From Streptomyces ruber (GTDB lineage: Bacteria; Actinomycetota; Actinomycetes; Streptomycetales; Streptomycetaceae): a stretch of DNA of 64,000 nucleotides. Under the pieces are notes generated by a model. That model had not been told where the DNA came from. It saw only the letters and a list, made by a program, of their open reading frames with translations, and did no database searches. Below, piece after piece: positions 17,116 through 25,130 of the stretch. Position 1 is the first letter of the stretch; each line of letters starts with the position of its first letter. The stretch spans positions 1 through 64,000 of the forward strand of contig NZ_BMQK01000020.1 in NCBI RefSeq assembly GCF_014648075.1. Direction: 5' to 3'. A program made the translations under genes and the position numbers.

Positions 17116-18074
17116 CGCACGACCTCGATCCCCAGCGCGCCCGCGCGGAACGCGGCGGCGGGAGCGGCCACGTCCCGCAGCCCCGGTTCCCCGCCCGCCG
17201 CCACGCGTTCCGCGTACCGCAGCGCCTCCAGCGCCGAGGGCACCAGGGTGTCGGCGCGGTGCGCGTCGCGGGAGAGCTCCAGGCTCACCAGGCCGCCGTA
17301 CCGCACGGCGCGCAGCGCGCCCAGTACGGCGGGCAGGTCCATGTCGCCCTCGCCCGGGGCCCGGTGCTCGTGCCGGCCGTACGGCATGTCCTCCACGGCG
17401 ACCGCCCCGAGGTCCCCGGCGTGGCGCAGCACCGCCTGGCGGGGCGTCAGCCCGCCGGCGACCAGGCAGTGTCCGGTGTCCAGCGCCAGGCGCAGGCCGG
17501 GGACGCGGGCCGCGAGACGGGCGAAGCCCGCGCAGTCCTCGACGAGCATGCCCGGCTCGGGCTCGAAGGCCGCTCCCACACCCCGCTCGCCCGCGTACGC
17601 CACGACGGCGCGCACCCCGTCCACCAGGTGCCCCCAGGCCGTACCGCCCGGGGAGGCGTCCGTGCCCGGCGCCGGTACGCCCGCCCAGAACGAGACCGCC
17701 TCGCCGCCCAGGTCGGCGGCGACGTCCACGCACAGCCGCAGGAACGCCAGGCGGCGGGCCCGGCCGGCCGGGTCGGCGCTGACCAGGGTCGGCTCGTGCT
17801 TGCGCCGCGCGTCGAGCAGGAAGCGCGCCCCGGTCTCCACGGTGCAGGCCAGGCCCAGGCGGTCCAGACGGCGGGCCAGCGCCGCGGTGCGGGAGGCCAG
17901 GTGCGGCGCGAAGGGATCGTGGTGGGCCACGTCCAGGGTGAGCGCGACCCCGTCGTACCCGGTGTCGGCCAGCAGTGCCAGCGCGTCGTCCAGCCGGTGC
18001 GAGGTCATGCCGTTGGTGTTGTAGGCGTAGCGCAGCCCGTCCGCGGAGCCGGCCGGCACGGTCGAGGCCGTCAT
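17112..18074 (-). CDS. sugar-phosphate isomerase/epimerase-like TIM barrel
   Basis: A 320-residue member of the xylose isomerase-like TIM-barrel (AP_endonuc_2) superfamily. YNTNGMTSHRLDDALALLADTG and DGVALTLDVAHHDPF form the first strands; GVGAAFEPEPGMLVED supplies a metal-binding Glu, RLALDTGHCLVAGG the Asp/His pair, and GLVSLELSRDAHR the C-terminal Glu/His region. Relatives include IolE, IolI and EboE. In this operon, next to a Gfo/Idh dehydrogenase and an inositol-phosphate synthase, an inosose isomerase or dehydratase-type role fits best, but the substrate cannot be read from the sequence. The ATG overlaps the YcaO stop by four bases. Confidence 0.85.
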   Translation of the reverse strand: MTASTVPAGSADGLRYAYNTNGMTSHRLDDALALLADTGYDGVALTLDVAHHDPFAPHLASRTAALARRLDRLGLACTVETGARFLLDARRKHEPTLVSADPAGRARRLAFLRLCVDVAADLGGEAVSFWAGVPAPGTDASPGGTAWGHLVDGVRAVVAYAGERGVGAAFEPEPGMLVEDCAGFARLAARVPGLRLALDTGHCLVAGGLTPRQAVLRHAGDLGAVAVEDMPYGRHEHRAPGEGDMDLPAVLGALRAVRYGGLVSLELSRDAHRADTLVPSALEALRYAERVAAGGEPGLRDVAAPAAAFRAGALGIEVVR

Positions 18075-19597
18075 CGGGTCACCTCCTCGGCCGTGCGGGC
18101 CACCGCGTGGCGGTCGGGTTCGCGGTACAGGGGGTACAGCGCCCCCACCGCCTCCCGCGCGCCCTCGGCGTCGAACCACGCGGGCCCGCCCAGCCGTTCG
18201 CGGGCCTCCGCAGTGAGGTGCACCGGCCGTGCGCCGGGGCGGGGAGGGGCGCCCACTCCGGCCAGGGGGCGCCCGCCCGGGGTGTGCCCGCGCTCCATCA
18301 GCCGCCGTACGCCGCGTTCCCCGATCCGCGCGTAGGACATCGTCTCCACCTCCGTGCCGGGCACGAGCACCTTGACCGCGTACGCTCCCGGGCCACCCGT
18401 CGCGACCACCAGGACGTCGAAGTCCGCCAGTCTGCGCAGCAGGTCGTCGAGGAGGGCCGCGGGGTCGTCCAGCGAACCGGGCGGCACCGTCGGCAGGGAC
18501 GAGAAGGGCACGGTGGCGCGCCGCGACAGCACGGTGGGCTCCAGCAGCTCCCGCAGGCGCGCGGCGTCCAGGGCGGCCCACTCCGTCATCGCCGCGAGCG
18601 CCCTGGGCTCCTGCTCCGCCAGGGGCGCGGACAGCTCGCGCTCCAGGTAGCCGGGCGGGGCGATCCGGGCGGCCGTCCCGAGCGGACCGTGGAAGAACAC
18701 CTTGCGCGCCCGGGAGGAGACGTACTCGGCGAGGGCCTTGCGCAGCGCCGCCTCACGGTCGGGGTGGGCGGCCTCGCCGCACGCGGTGAGCGTCAGCGGC
18801 GACACGGCCCCCTCCGGTCCGCCGTCGGCGTCCGTGCCGACCACGTGGACGTCGGCGAGGCCGAACCGGGTGGCGGCCAGCTTCGGCAGCACCTCGACGC
18901 CCGCCCCGCGCAGCCGGTCGAGCATCGCGAGGGTGACCGGGTCGGTCACTTCGTCCAGGTCGATGACCACGCCCTCGTCCATCGCGCGGTGCGCGGTGGC
19001 GTTGCCGTCGCGCTGGAGGATCTCCAGCAGCGCGTGCGACAGGGCGCGCTGCCGGGTGTCCCCGGCTCCCAGGCCGTTGGTGACCGGTGTGGTCAGCCAG
19101 CCGCCGGGCGGGGGCCCGCCGGGCAGGTCCGCACCGCAGGCGGCGGCGAACTCGGCGGGCACCAGCACCTCCTCACCGGTGCGCAGACGGCGCGCGGGCA
19201 CCCACTCCAGGGGGCGCTCGGGGGTGTAGTCCGCGCCGGCCGGCAGGACGAGTTCCACCGGGTCGGCGACCCGGTCCCGGCCGCGTTCACGCACCAGCTC
19301 GGCGTAGGAGGCGCGGCGGCGCCCGGAGCGCGCCAGGTGCCGCGCCAGCAGCACCTCCTCGGTGAGCTCGCCGTAGGCGCCGACCCGGGCCTGCCCGGCG
19401 TCCGCCCCGTAACCGCAGGCGCCCTTGCGCACCCCGGCCGCGTCCAGGTGGTCGGCGGAGACCACCGGCAGCCCGGTGCGGTCGGCGGCGCCGATGTCGA
19501 AGTCCCGCTGCTCCCCGGGGGCCAGCGCGTCGCGGTAGGCCCGCACCACCGGGTGTTCCGGCGGGTCCTCCGTCACGTCCTCCATGCAGGTGGTCAT
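18071..19597 (-). CDS. stand-alone YcaO-domain protein
   Basis: A 508-residue YcaO protein. YcaO enzymes use ATP to phosphorylate an amide oxygen so that a nucleophile (thiol, hydroxyl, amine or sulfide) can attack, giving azolines, amidines or thioamides. The ATP/Mg signature appears as GYGADAGQARVGAYGELTEE (about 62-81) and as TNGLGAGDTRQRALSHALLE with ILQRD (about 173-197); AALRKALAEYVSSRARKV is the later conserved helix. The C-terminus ends AEEVTR, without the PxPxP tail of azoline cyclodehydratases. No precursor peptide, E1/ThiF or TfuA partner is encoded nearby, so a small-molecule amide or carboxylate is a plausible target. Four-base overlaps join it to both neighbours. Confidence 0.88.
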   Translation of the reverse strand: MTTCMEDVTEDPPEHPVVRAYRDALAPGEQRDFDIGAADRTGLPVVSADHLDAAGVRKGACGYGADAGQARVGAYGELTEEVLLARHLARSGRRRASYAELVRERGRDRVADPVELVLPAGADYTPERPLEWVPARRLRTGEEVLVPAEFAAACGADLPGGPPPGGWLTTPVTNGLGAGDTRQRALSHALLEILQRDGNATAHRAMDEGVVIDLDEVTDPVTLAMLDRLRGAGVEVLPKLAATRFGLADVHVVGTDADGGPEGAVSPLTLTACGEAAHPDREAALRKALAEYVSSRARKVFFHGPLGTAARIAPPGYLERELSAPLAEQEPRALAAMTEWAALDAARLRELLEPTVLSRRATVPFSSLPTVPPGSLDDPAALLDDLLRRLADFDVLVVATGGPGAYAVKVLVPGTEVETMSYARIGERGVRRLMERGHTPGGRPLAGVGAPPRPGARPVHLTAEARERLGGPAWFDAEGAREAVGALYPLYREPDRHAVARTAEEVTR

Positions 19598-20421
19598 CGC
19601 AGGGCTCCCATCGGAATCGGGTCTGTACCGGGCCGCCCCGCCAGCTGGTGGTCGAACAGGCGCAGGACGTCCGCGGTGGTCACGGGGGCGGCGAACTCGA
19701 AGGGGGTGGCCACCGCCTCGAAGTCCAGCTCGCCGAGCACCGCCCGGTAGCGGCGCACCTCGTCGTGCGAGAGCGGCACCCGGGCGTGGAAGGCCTTGTG
19801 GCACGACAGGGCGCGCGGCACGGTGCCGTCCAGGTCGACCTTGAGCGTGTCGCCGCAGAAGAGGACCCCGCGGCGCGCGTCGTGCAGGACGCAGTGGCCG
19901 GGGAAGTGACCTCCGGTGCGGTGGACCGTCAGGCCGGGAGCCAGCTCCAGCGTCTCGTCCACCGGCCAGGTCACCCGGAACGCCTTCGTCCACACCAGGT
20001 CCCGCACCCCGACGGCCACCACGGGCGGCGCGAACCGCTCCTGCAGCTGCCACAGGGCGCCGTAGCCGTGGACGTGACTGGCGCCCAGCCGGGCGATCCC
20101 GCCGAGCCGCCCGATCTCGGCCAGCGCCTCGGGCGGGTAGTAGGGGGCCGCCTCCCAGGCGACGTTGCCGCCCTCGGCCCCGATCAGCCAGCCCGTCGGA
20201 CCGAGGCCGAAGGAGGGGACGGTGCGGAACCCGGTGACGCCCGGGACGGGCTCGTACCAGTCGGCGACCAGGCCGGCCGCGACCTCCTTCTCCCCGGGGA
20301 AGTCCCAGCCGTCCTCGGGCAGCGCGTTGCGCACGTCGCAGCAGACCGGGCAGGCGGGCGGGGGCCCGAACCACCGTTGCCAGTGGCCGCAGTGGGAGCA
20401 GGCGTACATCGTCAGGGTCAT
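19594..20421 (-). CDS. zinc-ribbon plus metallo-beta-lactamase-fold protein
   Basis: A 275-residue protein. The first 30 residues form a zinc ribbon: C8-x2-C11 and C24-x2-C27 (CSHCG, CPVCC). An MBL fold follows, with SHVHGYG at 115-121 in place of HxHxDH, GHFPGH at 171-176, and CGDTLKVD with Asp191. The HxH, GH and Asp ligands are kept, but the Asp and His of the second metal site are replaced by Tyr and Gly, so a mononuclear (for example iron, as in ETHE1-like persulfide dioxygenases) or altered site is likely. Hydrolysis of a thioester or lactone, or sulfur handling for the adjacent YcaO, are possibilities. Overlaps both neighbours by 4 nt. Confidence 0.82.
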   Translation of the reverse strand: MTLTMYACSHCGHWQRWFGPPPACPVCCDVRNALPEDGWDFPGEKEVAAGLVADWYEPVPGVTGFRTVPSFGLGPTGWLIGAEGGNVAWEAAPYYPPEALAEIGRLGGIARLGASHVHGYGALWQLQERFAPPVVAVGVRDLVWTKAFRVTWPVDETLELAPGLTVHRTGGHFPGHCVLHDARRGVLFCGDTLKVDLDGTVPRALSCHKAFHARVPLSHDEVRRYRAVLGELDFEAVATPFEFAAPVTTADVLRLFDHQLAGRPGTDPIPMGALR

Positions 20422-21599
20422 CGGCGGCCTTCCTCGGCGGGGGACGGGGCGGTGCTCGGGGCGGTGGTCGGGGCCAGGACCGGGAGCGGTACCGGCGCGG
20501 GGGTGCGCGGAGCGGTCGCGCGGGCGCGGGACAGCGCCTCCAGGAGCAGCCGGTGCAGCGCCAGGTCGCGCCGCAGCGGCCAGGGCCAGGCCCGCTCCGC
20601 CGGCGTGCCGGCGCGTACGGCGGCCACGGCCGCGGAGAACGCGCGGACCTGGCCGGCGAAGGGGGAGGCGCCGGTGTCGAAGGGCACGGGCACGTGCCCG
20701 CCGGTGCGCGCGTCGGTGAGCCGCAGCGTTCCCCCGGCGTCCTGGCCGAGGGTGTCGGCCGCGGTGAGCTGCCCGCGGGTGCCGACGACCTCCAGCCGCC
20801 GCCGGGGCAGCGTGTCGGGGGTGTTGTAGGCGACGTGCAGGGTGAGGAGGACCCCGCCGCCGGTCCGGCCGGCCAGCACGGCGCCGTCGTCCACCGGGTA
20901 CGGGTGCACCCGGTGCTGCACCAGCGCCGTCAGCTCCGTCACGTCGTCCCCGCCGAGCAGGACGCCCGCCAGGTCCAGTCCGTGCGGCGCCAGGTCGAGC
21001 GCGGCCCCGCCGCCCGCCCGCGCGGGATCGGCGCGCCAGTTGTCGTACGGGCGGCCGTCGGGCGACCAGGCGGGCGGCAGCCAGCAGCAGTAGGTGACGC
21101 GCACCGCGGTGACCGTGCCCAGCGCCCCGGAGGCCACCACGTCCCGCACGGCCCGGTGGGCCGGGTGGAAGCGCTGGTCGTAGGCGGTCGACGCGAGGAC
21201 GCCGGCCCGCCGGCAGGAGGCGGCCAGCCGTTCCGCGTCGGCGAGGTCGGCGGCCAGCGGCTTCTCGCACAGCACCGCCGCCCCTGCCGCGGCCGCCGCC
21301 TCGGCCGCCGGGCGGTGGGCGTGGTTGGGCGTCGCGACGTACACCGCGTCGGGCCGGTGCGCGGCCAGCAGTTCCGCGAGGCCGGCGGCGGTCCGGGTGC
21401 CGGGCGCCCGGTCCGCCAGCCGGGCGGCGGCCGCGGGATCGGTGTCGGTGACGGCGACCAGACGGGGCACCGTGCCACCGGCCGCGCTCGCCGCGGCCGC
21501 CAGCAGCCCGGGCAGGAAGTGGTCCCGGGCCACCCAGCCGCATCCGGCGACCGCCCACCGGCACACGGCCGGCGCGGCGGCCCGCCCGCCGGCGTTCAC
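20418..21599 (-). CDS. Gfo/Idh/MocA-family dehydrogenase
   Basis: A 393-residue NAD(P)-dependent oxidoreductase. The Rossmann domain shows VAGCGWVARDHFLPGLL, VYVATPNHAHRPAAEAA and the family EKPLAADLADAERLA with the active-site EKP lysine; TAYDQRFHPAHRAVRD begins the C-terminal alpha/beta domain, and HGLDLAGVLLGG holds the usual catalytic His region. Family members oxidise inositols, glucose 6-phosphate-like sugars or amino sugars. With an inositol-phosphate synthase in the operon, oxidation of a cyclitol to an inosose is a reasonable guess. The C-terminal 40 residues are Pro/Thr-rich and probably disordered. GTG start inside the upstream stop. Confidence 0.9.
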   Translation of the reverse strand: MNAGGRAAAPAVCRWAVAGCGWVARDHFLPGLLAAAASAAGGTVPRLVAVTDTDPAAAARLADRAPGTRTAAGLAELLAAHRPDAVYVATPNHAHRPAAEAAAAAGAAVLCEKPLAADLADAERLAASCRRAGVLASTAYDQRFHPAHRAVRDVVASGALGTVTAVRVTYCCWLPPAWSPDGRPYDNWRADPARAGGGAALDLAPHGLDLAGVLLGGDDVTELTALVQHRVHPYPVDDGAVLAGRTGGGVLLTLHVAYNTPDTLPRRRLEVVGTRGQLTAADTLGQDAGGTLRLTDARTGGHVPVPFDTGASPFAGQVRAFSAAVAAVRAGTPAERAWPWPLRRDLALHRLLLEALSRARATAPRTPAPVPLPVLAPTTAPSTAPSPAEEGRR

Positions 21600-22891
21600 C
21601 AGCGCTCCGGCAGGTCCAGGAGCACCCGGCGGCGGGCCAGTCCGGCCACCTCGGGCGTCAGGAGACCGGCCCGCGCGTCGGCGAGCACACCACGGGAGAG
21701 CTCGACGCGGCCCGGCAGGTAGGCGGCGACGCCCGGCCCGTACTCGTCCCGCCAGCGCGGCCCCGGCCAGCGCAGCAGACCGTCGCGGTAGAGCGGGTTG
21801 GGGCGCAGGGGCCGGCCGGGGACGGGACGGTCCGTGGAGAGGACACCGGAGGAAGGACCGCCCGAGGAAGGGTTACCGGACGCGGGACCACCGGACGCAG
21901 GGCCGCCGGACCCGGCGGTGGGTGCGAGCGGGCCGTGCACCAGGGCCATGGCCGCGCAGCCCGCCAGGTCGCCGGGCGGACGCGGACGGGGAGCGGTCTG
22001 CGCCAGCAGCGCGTGGGTCAGCTCGGCGTCGTCGTAACAGAGGGCCCCCGGCAGCAGGGCCCGCCAGCCGGCCGGGTCCAGGGGGAGGCCGGCGACCGGC
22101 CCGGGGACCAGGGCGTTGTGGCAGTGGCCCAGCACGACACCGCCGCCGTCACCGGCGTACTCCAGCGCGCGGCGCACCACCTCGTCCTTGCGCGGCAGGA
22201 AGTACAGGGCGTCGTGACAGGCCACGTAGGCGGGAGAGCCCGGGGGACGCAGCGGCCACGGCGCCGTCACGTCGGCGCACACCAGCCGTGCCCGGGGGAC
22301 GACGAACCGCCGGGCCAGCCACAGTTTCGCGAACACCACGTCGACACCCGTCAGGTCCCGGTGCCCGCGCAGGCCCAGCTCCCGCAGCAGGTGCCCCGCG
22401 CCGCACGCCAGTTCCAGCACCGGCAGGCCGGCGGGGGAGTGCCGCGCGGTCAGGGCGAGCACGGCCAGCCAGGTCGGATCGCTCCACCGGTGCAGGAAGT
22501 ACGCGCCGACCCTGCCCAGGCCCAGCAGGACCACCGCCTCGCGCAGGGTGGCCGCCCGCAGCGCGGCCCGTGCCGCCGCGGGTGCGGGAGCCGGGCCGTC
22601 CCACCAGTCGTCGGCGTCGGCGAGCAGCACGGCCGCGGCACCGTCCGGATCGCCCTCCTCGATCCGGCGCACGGCGTGCTCGCGGAGCGTGTCCCGGCCG
22701 GTGCGCAGCCAGGGGATGCCCGCCACGACCGGCCAGCGCCGTTCGCCGTCGGACAGGAGGCCGGGGCCGCAGGAGCGCAGGGGGGCTCCGTTCACGGGGC
22801 TGTGCAGCCGGGGCGGGATGCCGTTGCCGGAGCCGCCCGGGGCGGGCGCCCCGGCCCGCCCGGCCGCCCGGCGGCCCGCCGCGCGCCTCAC
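21596..22891 (-). CDS. SAM-dependent methyltransferase with Trm112-like N-terminus
   Basis: A 431-residue protein. Residues 25-65 (LHSPVNGAPLRS to GERRWPVVAGIPWLRTG) look like a Trm112/UPF0434 segment that has lost its zinc cysteines. A class I methyltransferase core follows, with motif I VLELACGAGHLLRELG, a later acidic motif DLTGVDVVFAKLWLARR and the VLGHCHNALVPG strand. Between core and C-terminus is a low-complexity linker of repeated GGPASG/GGPSSG units, then a Pro/Arg-rich tail with YRDGLLRWPGPRW. Substrate unknown; in this operon O- or N-methylation of a cyclitol intermediate is possible. GTG start overlaps the upstream stop by 4 nt. Confidence 0.82.
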   Translation of the reverse strand: MRRAAGRRAAGRAGAPAPGGSGNGIPPRLHSPVNGAPLRSCGPGLLSDGERRWPVVAGIPWLRTGRDTLREHAVRRIEEGDPDGAAAVLLADADDWWDGPAPAPAAARAALRAATLREAVVLLGLGRVGAYFLHRWSDPTWLAVLALTARHSPAGLPVLELACGAGHLLRELGLRGHRDLTGVDVVFAKLWLARRFVVPRARLVCADVTAPWPLRPPGSPAYVACHDALYFLPRKDEVVRRALEYAGDGGGVVLGHCHNALVPGPVAGLPLDPAGWRALLPGALCYDDAELTHALLAQTAPRPRPPGDLAGCAAMALVHGPLAPTAGSGGPASGGPASGNPSSGGPSSGVLSTDRPVPGRPLRPNPLYRDGLLRWPGPRWRDEYGPGVAAYLPGRVELSRGVLADARAGLLTPEVAGLARRRVLLDLPERW

Positions 22892-23880
22892 ACCGTCTCC
22901 GCTGCGTCCGCCGCGTCCGCCGCGTCCAGGACGGCGCGGTGGAAGCCGTACACGGCGCAGGGGTGCACCAGGTCGAGGTCGTCCAGGGCCTGTTCGGCGG
23001 TGAAGGCGGCGGCCCGCGCGTGGTGGCGGACCTGCAGTACGCGGTCGAGGACGTCGGCGGCGTGGAAGGCCCGGGCGACCGGGGTGTCCGCCGCGTCCCG
23101 GGCGGCGAGCAGCGGCTCCAGCCGCGCCGCGAGGGACGGCGGCAGGGCGGCGAGCCGCTCCCGGGTCAGCCGTGCCACGACCGCGGGCAGTTGCCCGCCC
23201 AGCAGTTCCTCACCGGTGAAGCCCGCGTCGGGCAGCACGGCGTTGTGCAGGTGGTGGGCCAGACCGAGCAGGAAGACGTCGCCGGGATCCGCGCCGAACG
23301 CCTCGGCCAGCAGCACCCCGTGGACCGCCACCGCCCAGCAGTGGTCACCGTGGCTCTCCGGCGGCTCCACCATCAGCCGGGGCCGCCCCGGGCAGGTGGC
23401 GCCCGCCCGGGGCTGGGCGCACAGGGCCGCGACGAACTCCGGGACCGGACCCGCGCGCGCCTCCTCCGCCGGGTCCGCCACCAGATCCGGCAGCGCCCCG
23501 CGCAGCGACGCGGACGTCAGCGGCCCCACCCGGCCGGCGTGCTGCGCCACCGAGCGCTCCAGCACGGCCACCGCCTCGTCGGCCGTCAGCCCGCACCGCC
23601 GCAGCACGGGGCCGTCGATCCCCGCCAGGCGCGCCCCGGCCACGGCGGCCGCGCCCGCCCGTACGGCGACCTCGCAGGGATCGGCGTCCGGCCGCACCAG
23701 CTCCGCCCAGGACCGGCGGAAGGCGCGTTCCGCCATCGAGGCGCCGCCGCCCGCGGCCGTACGGACCCGCTTCAGGTCGCCGATCTCGCGCAGCAGCGGA
23801 ACGACCGCCCGGACGGCCTCGCGCGGCACCTCCGCCTCCACCGGGGCCGGCCGCACCGGACGCGGAGCGGCCCGGGTCAC
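22888..23880 (-). CDS. HD-like putative metal-dependent protein
   Basis: A 330-residue soluble, mostly helical protein that I do not assign firmly. Residues 175-215 contain ESHGDHCWAVAVHG and LLGLAHHLHNAVLPDAGF, a histidine cluster (H177, H180, H187, H209, H210, H212) reminiscent of the HD phosphohydrolase or myo-inositol oxygenase fold, though the HD doublet itself reads HH. The N-terminal third has helices with ERAFRRSWAEL. Directly following inositol-phosphate synthase, it might remove the phosphate from inositol phosphate or oxidise the ring; either is speculation. GTG start overlaps the synthase stop by 4 nt, so the two are translationally coupled. Confidence 0.7.
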   Translation of the reverse strand: MTRAAPRPVRPAPVEAEVPREAVRAVVPLLREIGDLKRVRTAAGGGASMAERAFRRSWAELVRPDADPCEVAVRAGAAAVAGARLAGIDGPVLRRCGLTADEAVAVLERSVAQHAGRVGPLTSASLRGALPDLVADPAEEARAGPVPEFVAALCAQPRAGATCPGRPRLMVEPPESHGDHCWAVAVHGVLLAEAFGADPGDVFLLGLAHHLHNAVLPDAGFTGEELLGGQLPAVVARLTRERLAALPPSLAARLEPLLAARDAADTPVARAFHAADVLDRVLQVRHHARAAAFTAEQALDDLDLVHPCAVYGFHRAVLDAADAADAAETV

Positions 23881-25130
23881 GGCCGTACGCTCCGCGCGGC
23901 GGCGCGGTCCGCGCCGTCCAGCCAGTCCAGCAGGTTCTGTTCCTGCCGGTGCAGGGCGTGCTCCGGGACGCCGCCGTGGGCGGTCATCGGGGCCTTGAAG
24001 AAGTACCCGAACTGCTCCTGCACCCCGCGCTCGCCGCGGCGCCGCGCCTCGGCCAGCAGCCGGACCAGCTCCAGCACCAGCGGGGCGGCCAGGACGGAGT
24101 CCCGGCACAGGAAGTCGATCTTCATCTGCATCCGGCGGCCGAGGAAGCCCACCAGGTCGACGTTGTCCCACGCCTCCTTCTCGTCGCCGCGCGGCCGGTA
24201 GAACTCGATGCGGACCCGGTGGTCCTCCACCGGGTAGCCGAGCACCGAGTCCAGCACCGACTCCTTGGTGGCCGTCTTGCTGGCCAGCGAGTCGGGGTCC
24301 TCCAGCGCCCGGCCGTCACGGTTGCCCAGCAGGTTGGTGGAGTACCAGCCCTCCACCCTGAGGGCCCGCGAGCGCAGGGCGGGGGCGAGCACCGTCTTGA
24401 CCATGGTCTGGCCGGTCTTGCCGTCCTTGCCGGCGATCGGCACACCCCGCCGCTCGGCCAGGCGCGTCAGCGCCGGCACGCCCGCTCCGGCGCTCGGCGT
24501 GAAGTTCAGGTACGCCATGTCCTCGCGCAGGGCGGCGTAGGCGTACAGCATCGAGGGGGTGACCGCCTCGTCGCCGTCGTCCAGGGCCGCCTCGAACGCC
24601 TCGACCGAGGCCAGCGCGGGCGACGCCGGGTCGGGGAGCCGCTCGGTCGAGGCGAGGTTGACCACGACCACCTGGTCCACGTCCTGCTCGTCGCGGAAGC
24701 GCCGCAGGTCCTCCCGGATCCGCTCGGTCCGCGCCCGCAGGCCGTCGGCGGCCACGACGTTGGCGCCGACGACGGCACGGCAGTACTCCGGGTCCGCCAC
24801 GGCGGGCCACGGCCGCAGCCGCTGCAACTGGGGTGCCACGGCCTCGATGTGCGCCGGATCCAGGACCCGGTGCAGGTGGGCGGCCTTGGCCAGGTCGTCG
24901 GCCGACACGTCCCAGCCGCCGAACACGATCTCCTCGTAGGGCACCAGGTCCGTCCGCGCCGCCAGCGGGAGCCCGTCCTGACCGCAGACGCCGAGCCTGA
25001 TCAGTTCCACCCCGGCCACGGCGGTGGTGGCGACGGCCCCGCCCAGTCCCACGACGGCGGCGCCCAGCCGGCCCGCCGCGCCGCCTCCGTCCTCGTACCG
25101 GGAAAGCCGTCCCTCGGTCGGTCCGTGCAT
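23877..25130 (-). CDS. ino1: inositol-3-phosphate synthase
   Basis: A 417-residue NAD-dependent isomerase that cyclises glucose 6-phosphate to 1D-myo-inositol 3-phosphate, first gene of the operon. AAVVGLGGAVATT is the nucleotide-binding loop; VVVVNLASTE, YLNFTPSAGAGVPAL, the active-site AGKDGKTGQTMVKTVLAP (conserved lysines), YSTNLLGNRDGRAL and KESVLDSVLGYP follow in canonical order. Mid-length between the short actinobacterial Ino1 used for mycothiol and the long eukaryotic type. GGAGAG six bases before the ATG is the best ribosome binding site of the operon, as expected for the leading gene. A second, housekeeping ino1 would be expected elsewhere in a Streptomyces genome. Confidence 0.9.
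   Translation of the reverse strand: MHGPTEGRLSRYEDGGGAAGRLGAAVVGLGGAVATTAVAGVELIRLGVCGQDGLPLAARTDLVPYEEIVFGGWDVSADDLAKAAHLHRVLDPAHIEAVAPQLQRLRPWPAVADPEYCRAVVGANVVAADGLRARTERIREDLRRFRDEQDVDQVVVVNLASTERLPDPASPALASVEAFEAALDDGDEAVTPSMLYAYAALREDMAYLNFTPSAGAGVPALTRLAERRGVPIAGKDGKTGQTMVKTVLAPALRSRALRVEGWYSTNLLGNRDGRALEDPDSLASKTATKESVLDSVLGYPVEDHRVRIEFYRPRGDEKEAWDNVDLVGFLGRRMQMKIDFLCRDSVLAAPLVLELVRLLAEARRRGERGVQEQFGYFFKAPMTAHGGVPEHALHRQEQNLLDWLDGADRAAARSVRP

Noticed and set aside
21325..24201. 958-residue plus-strand frame across the biosynthetic operon
   Set aside because: Arg/Pro-rich antisense shadow; the minus-strand genes carry all family motifs.
17112..25130. Mycothiol biosynthesis itself
   Set aside because: No MshC or MshD, GT4 lacks the MshA GTGDAGGMN loop, and YcaO, MBL and methyltransferase have no place in mycothiol formation.
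15017..25130. Ebo-type cluster
   Set aside because: Only the TIM-barrel protein resembles EboE; no UbiA, TatD-like or dehydroquinate synthase-like genes.
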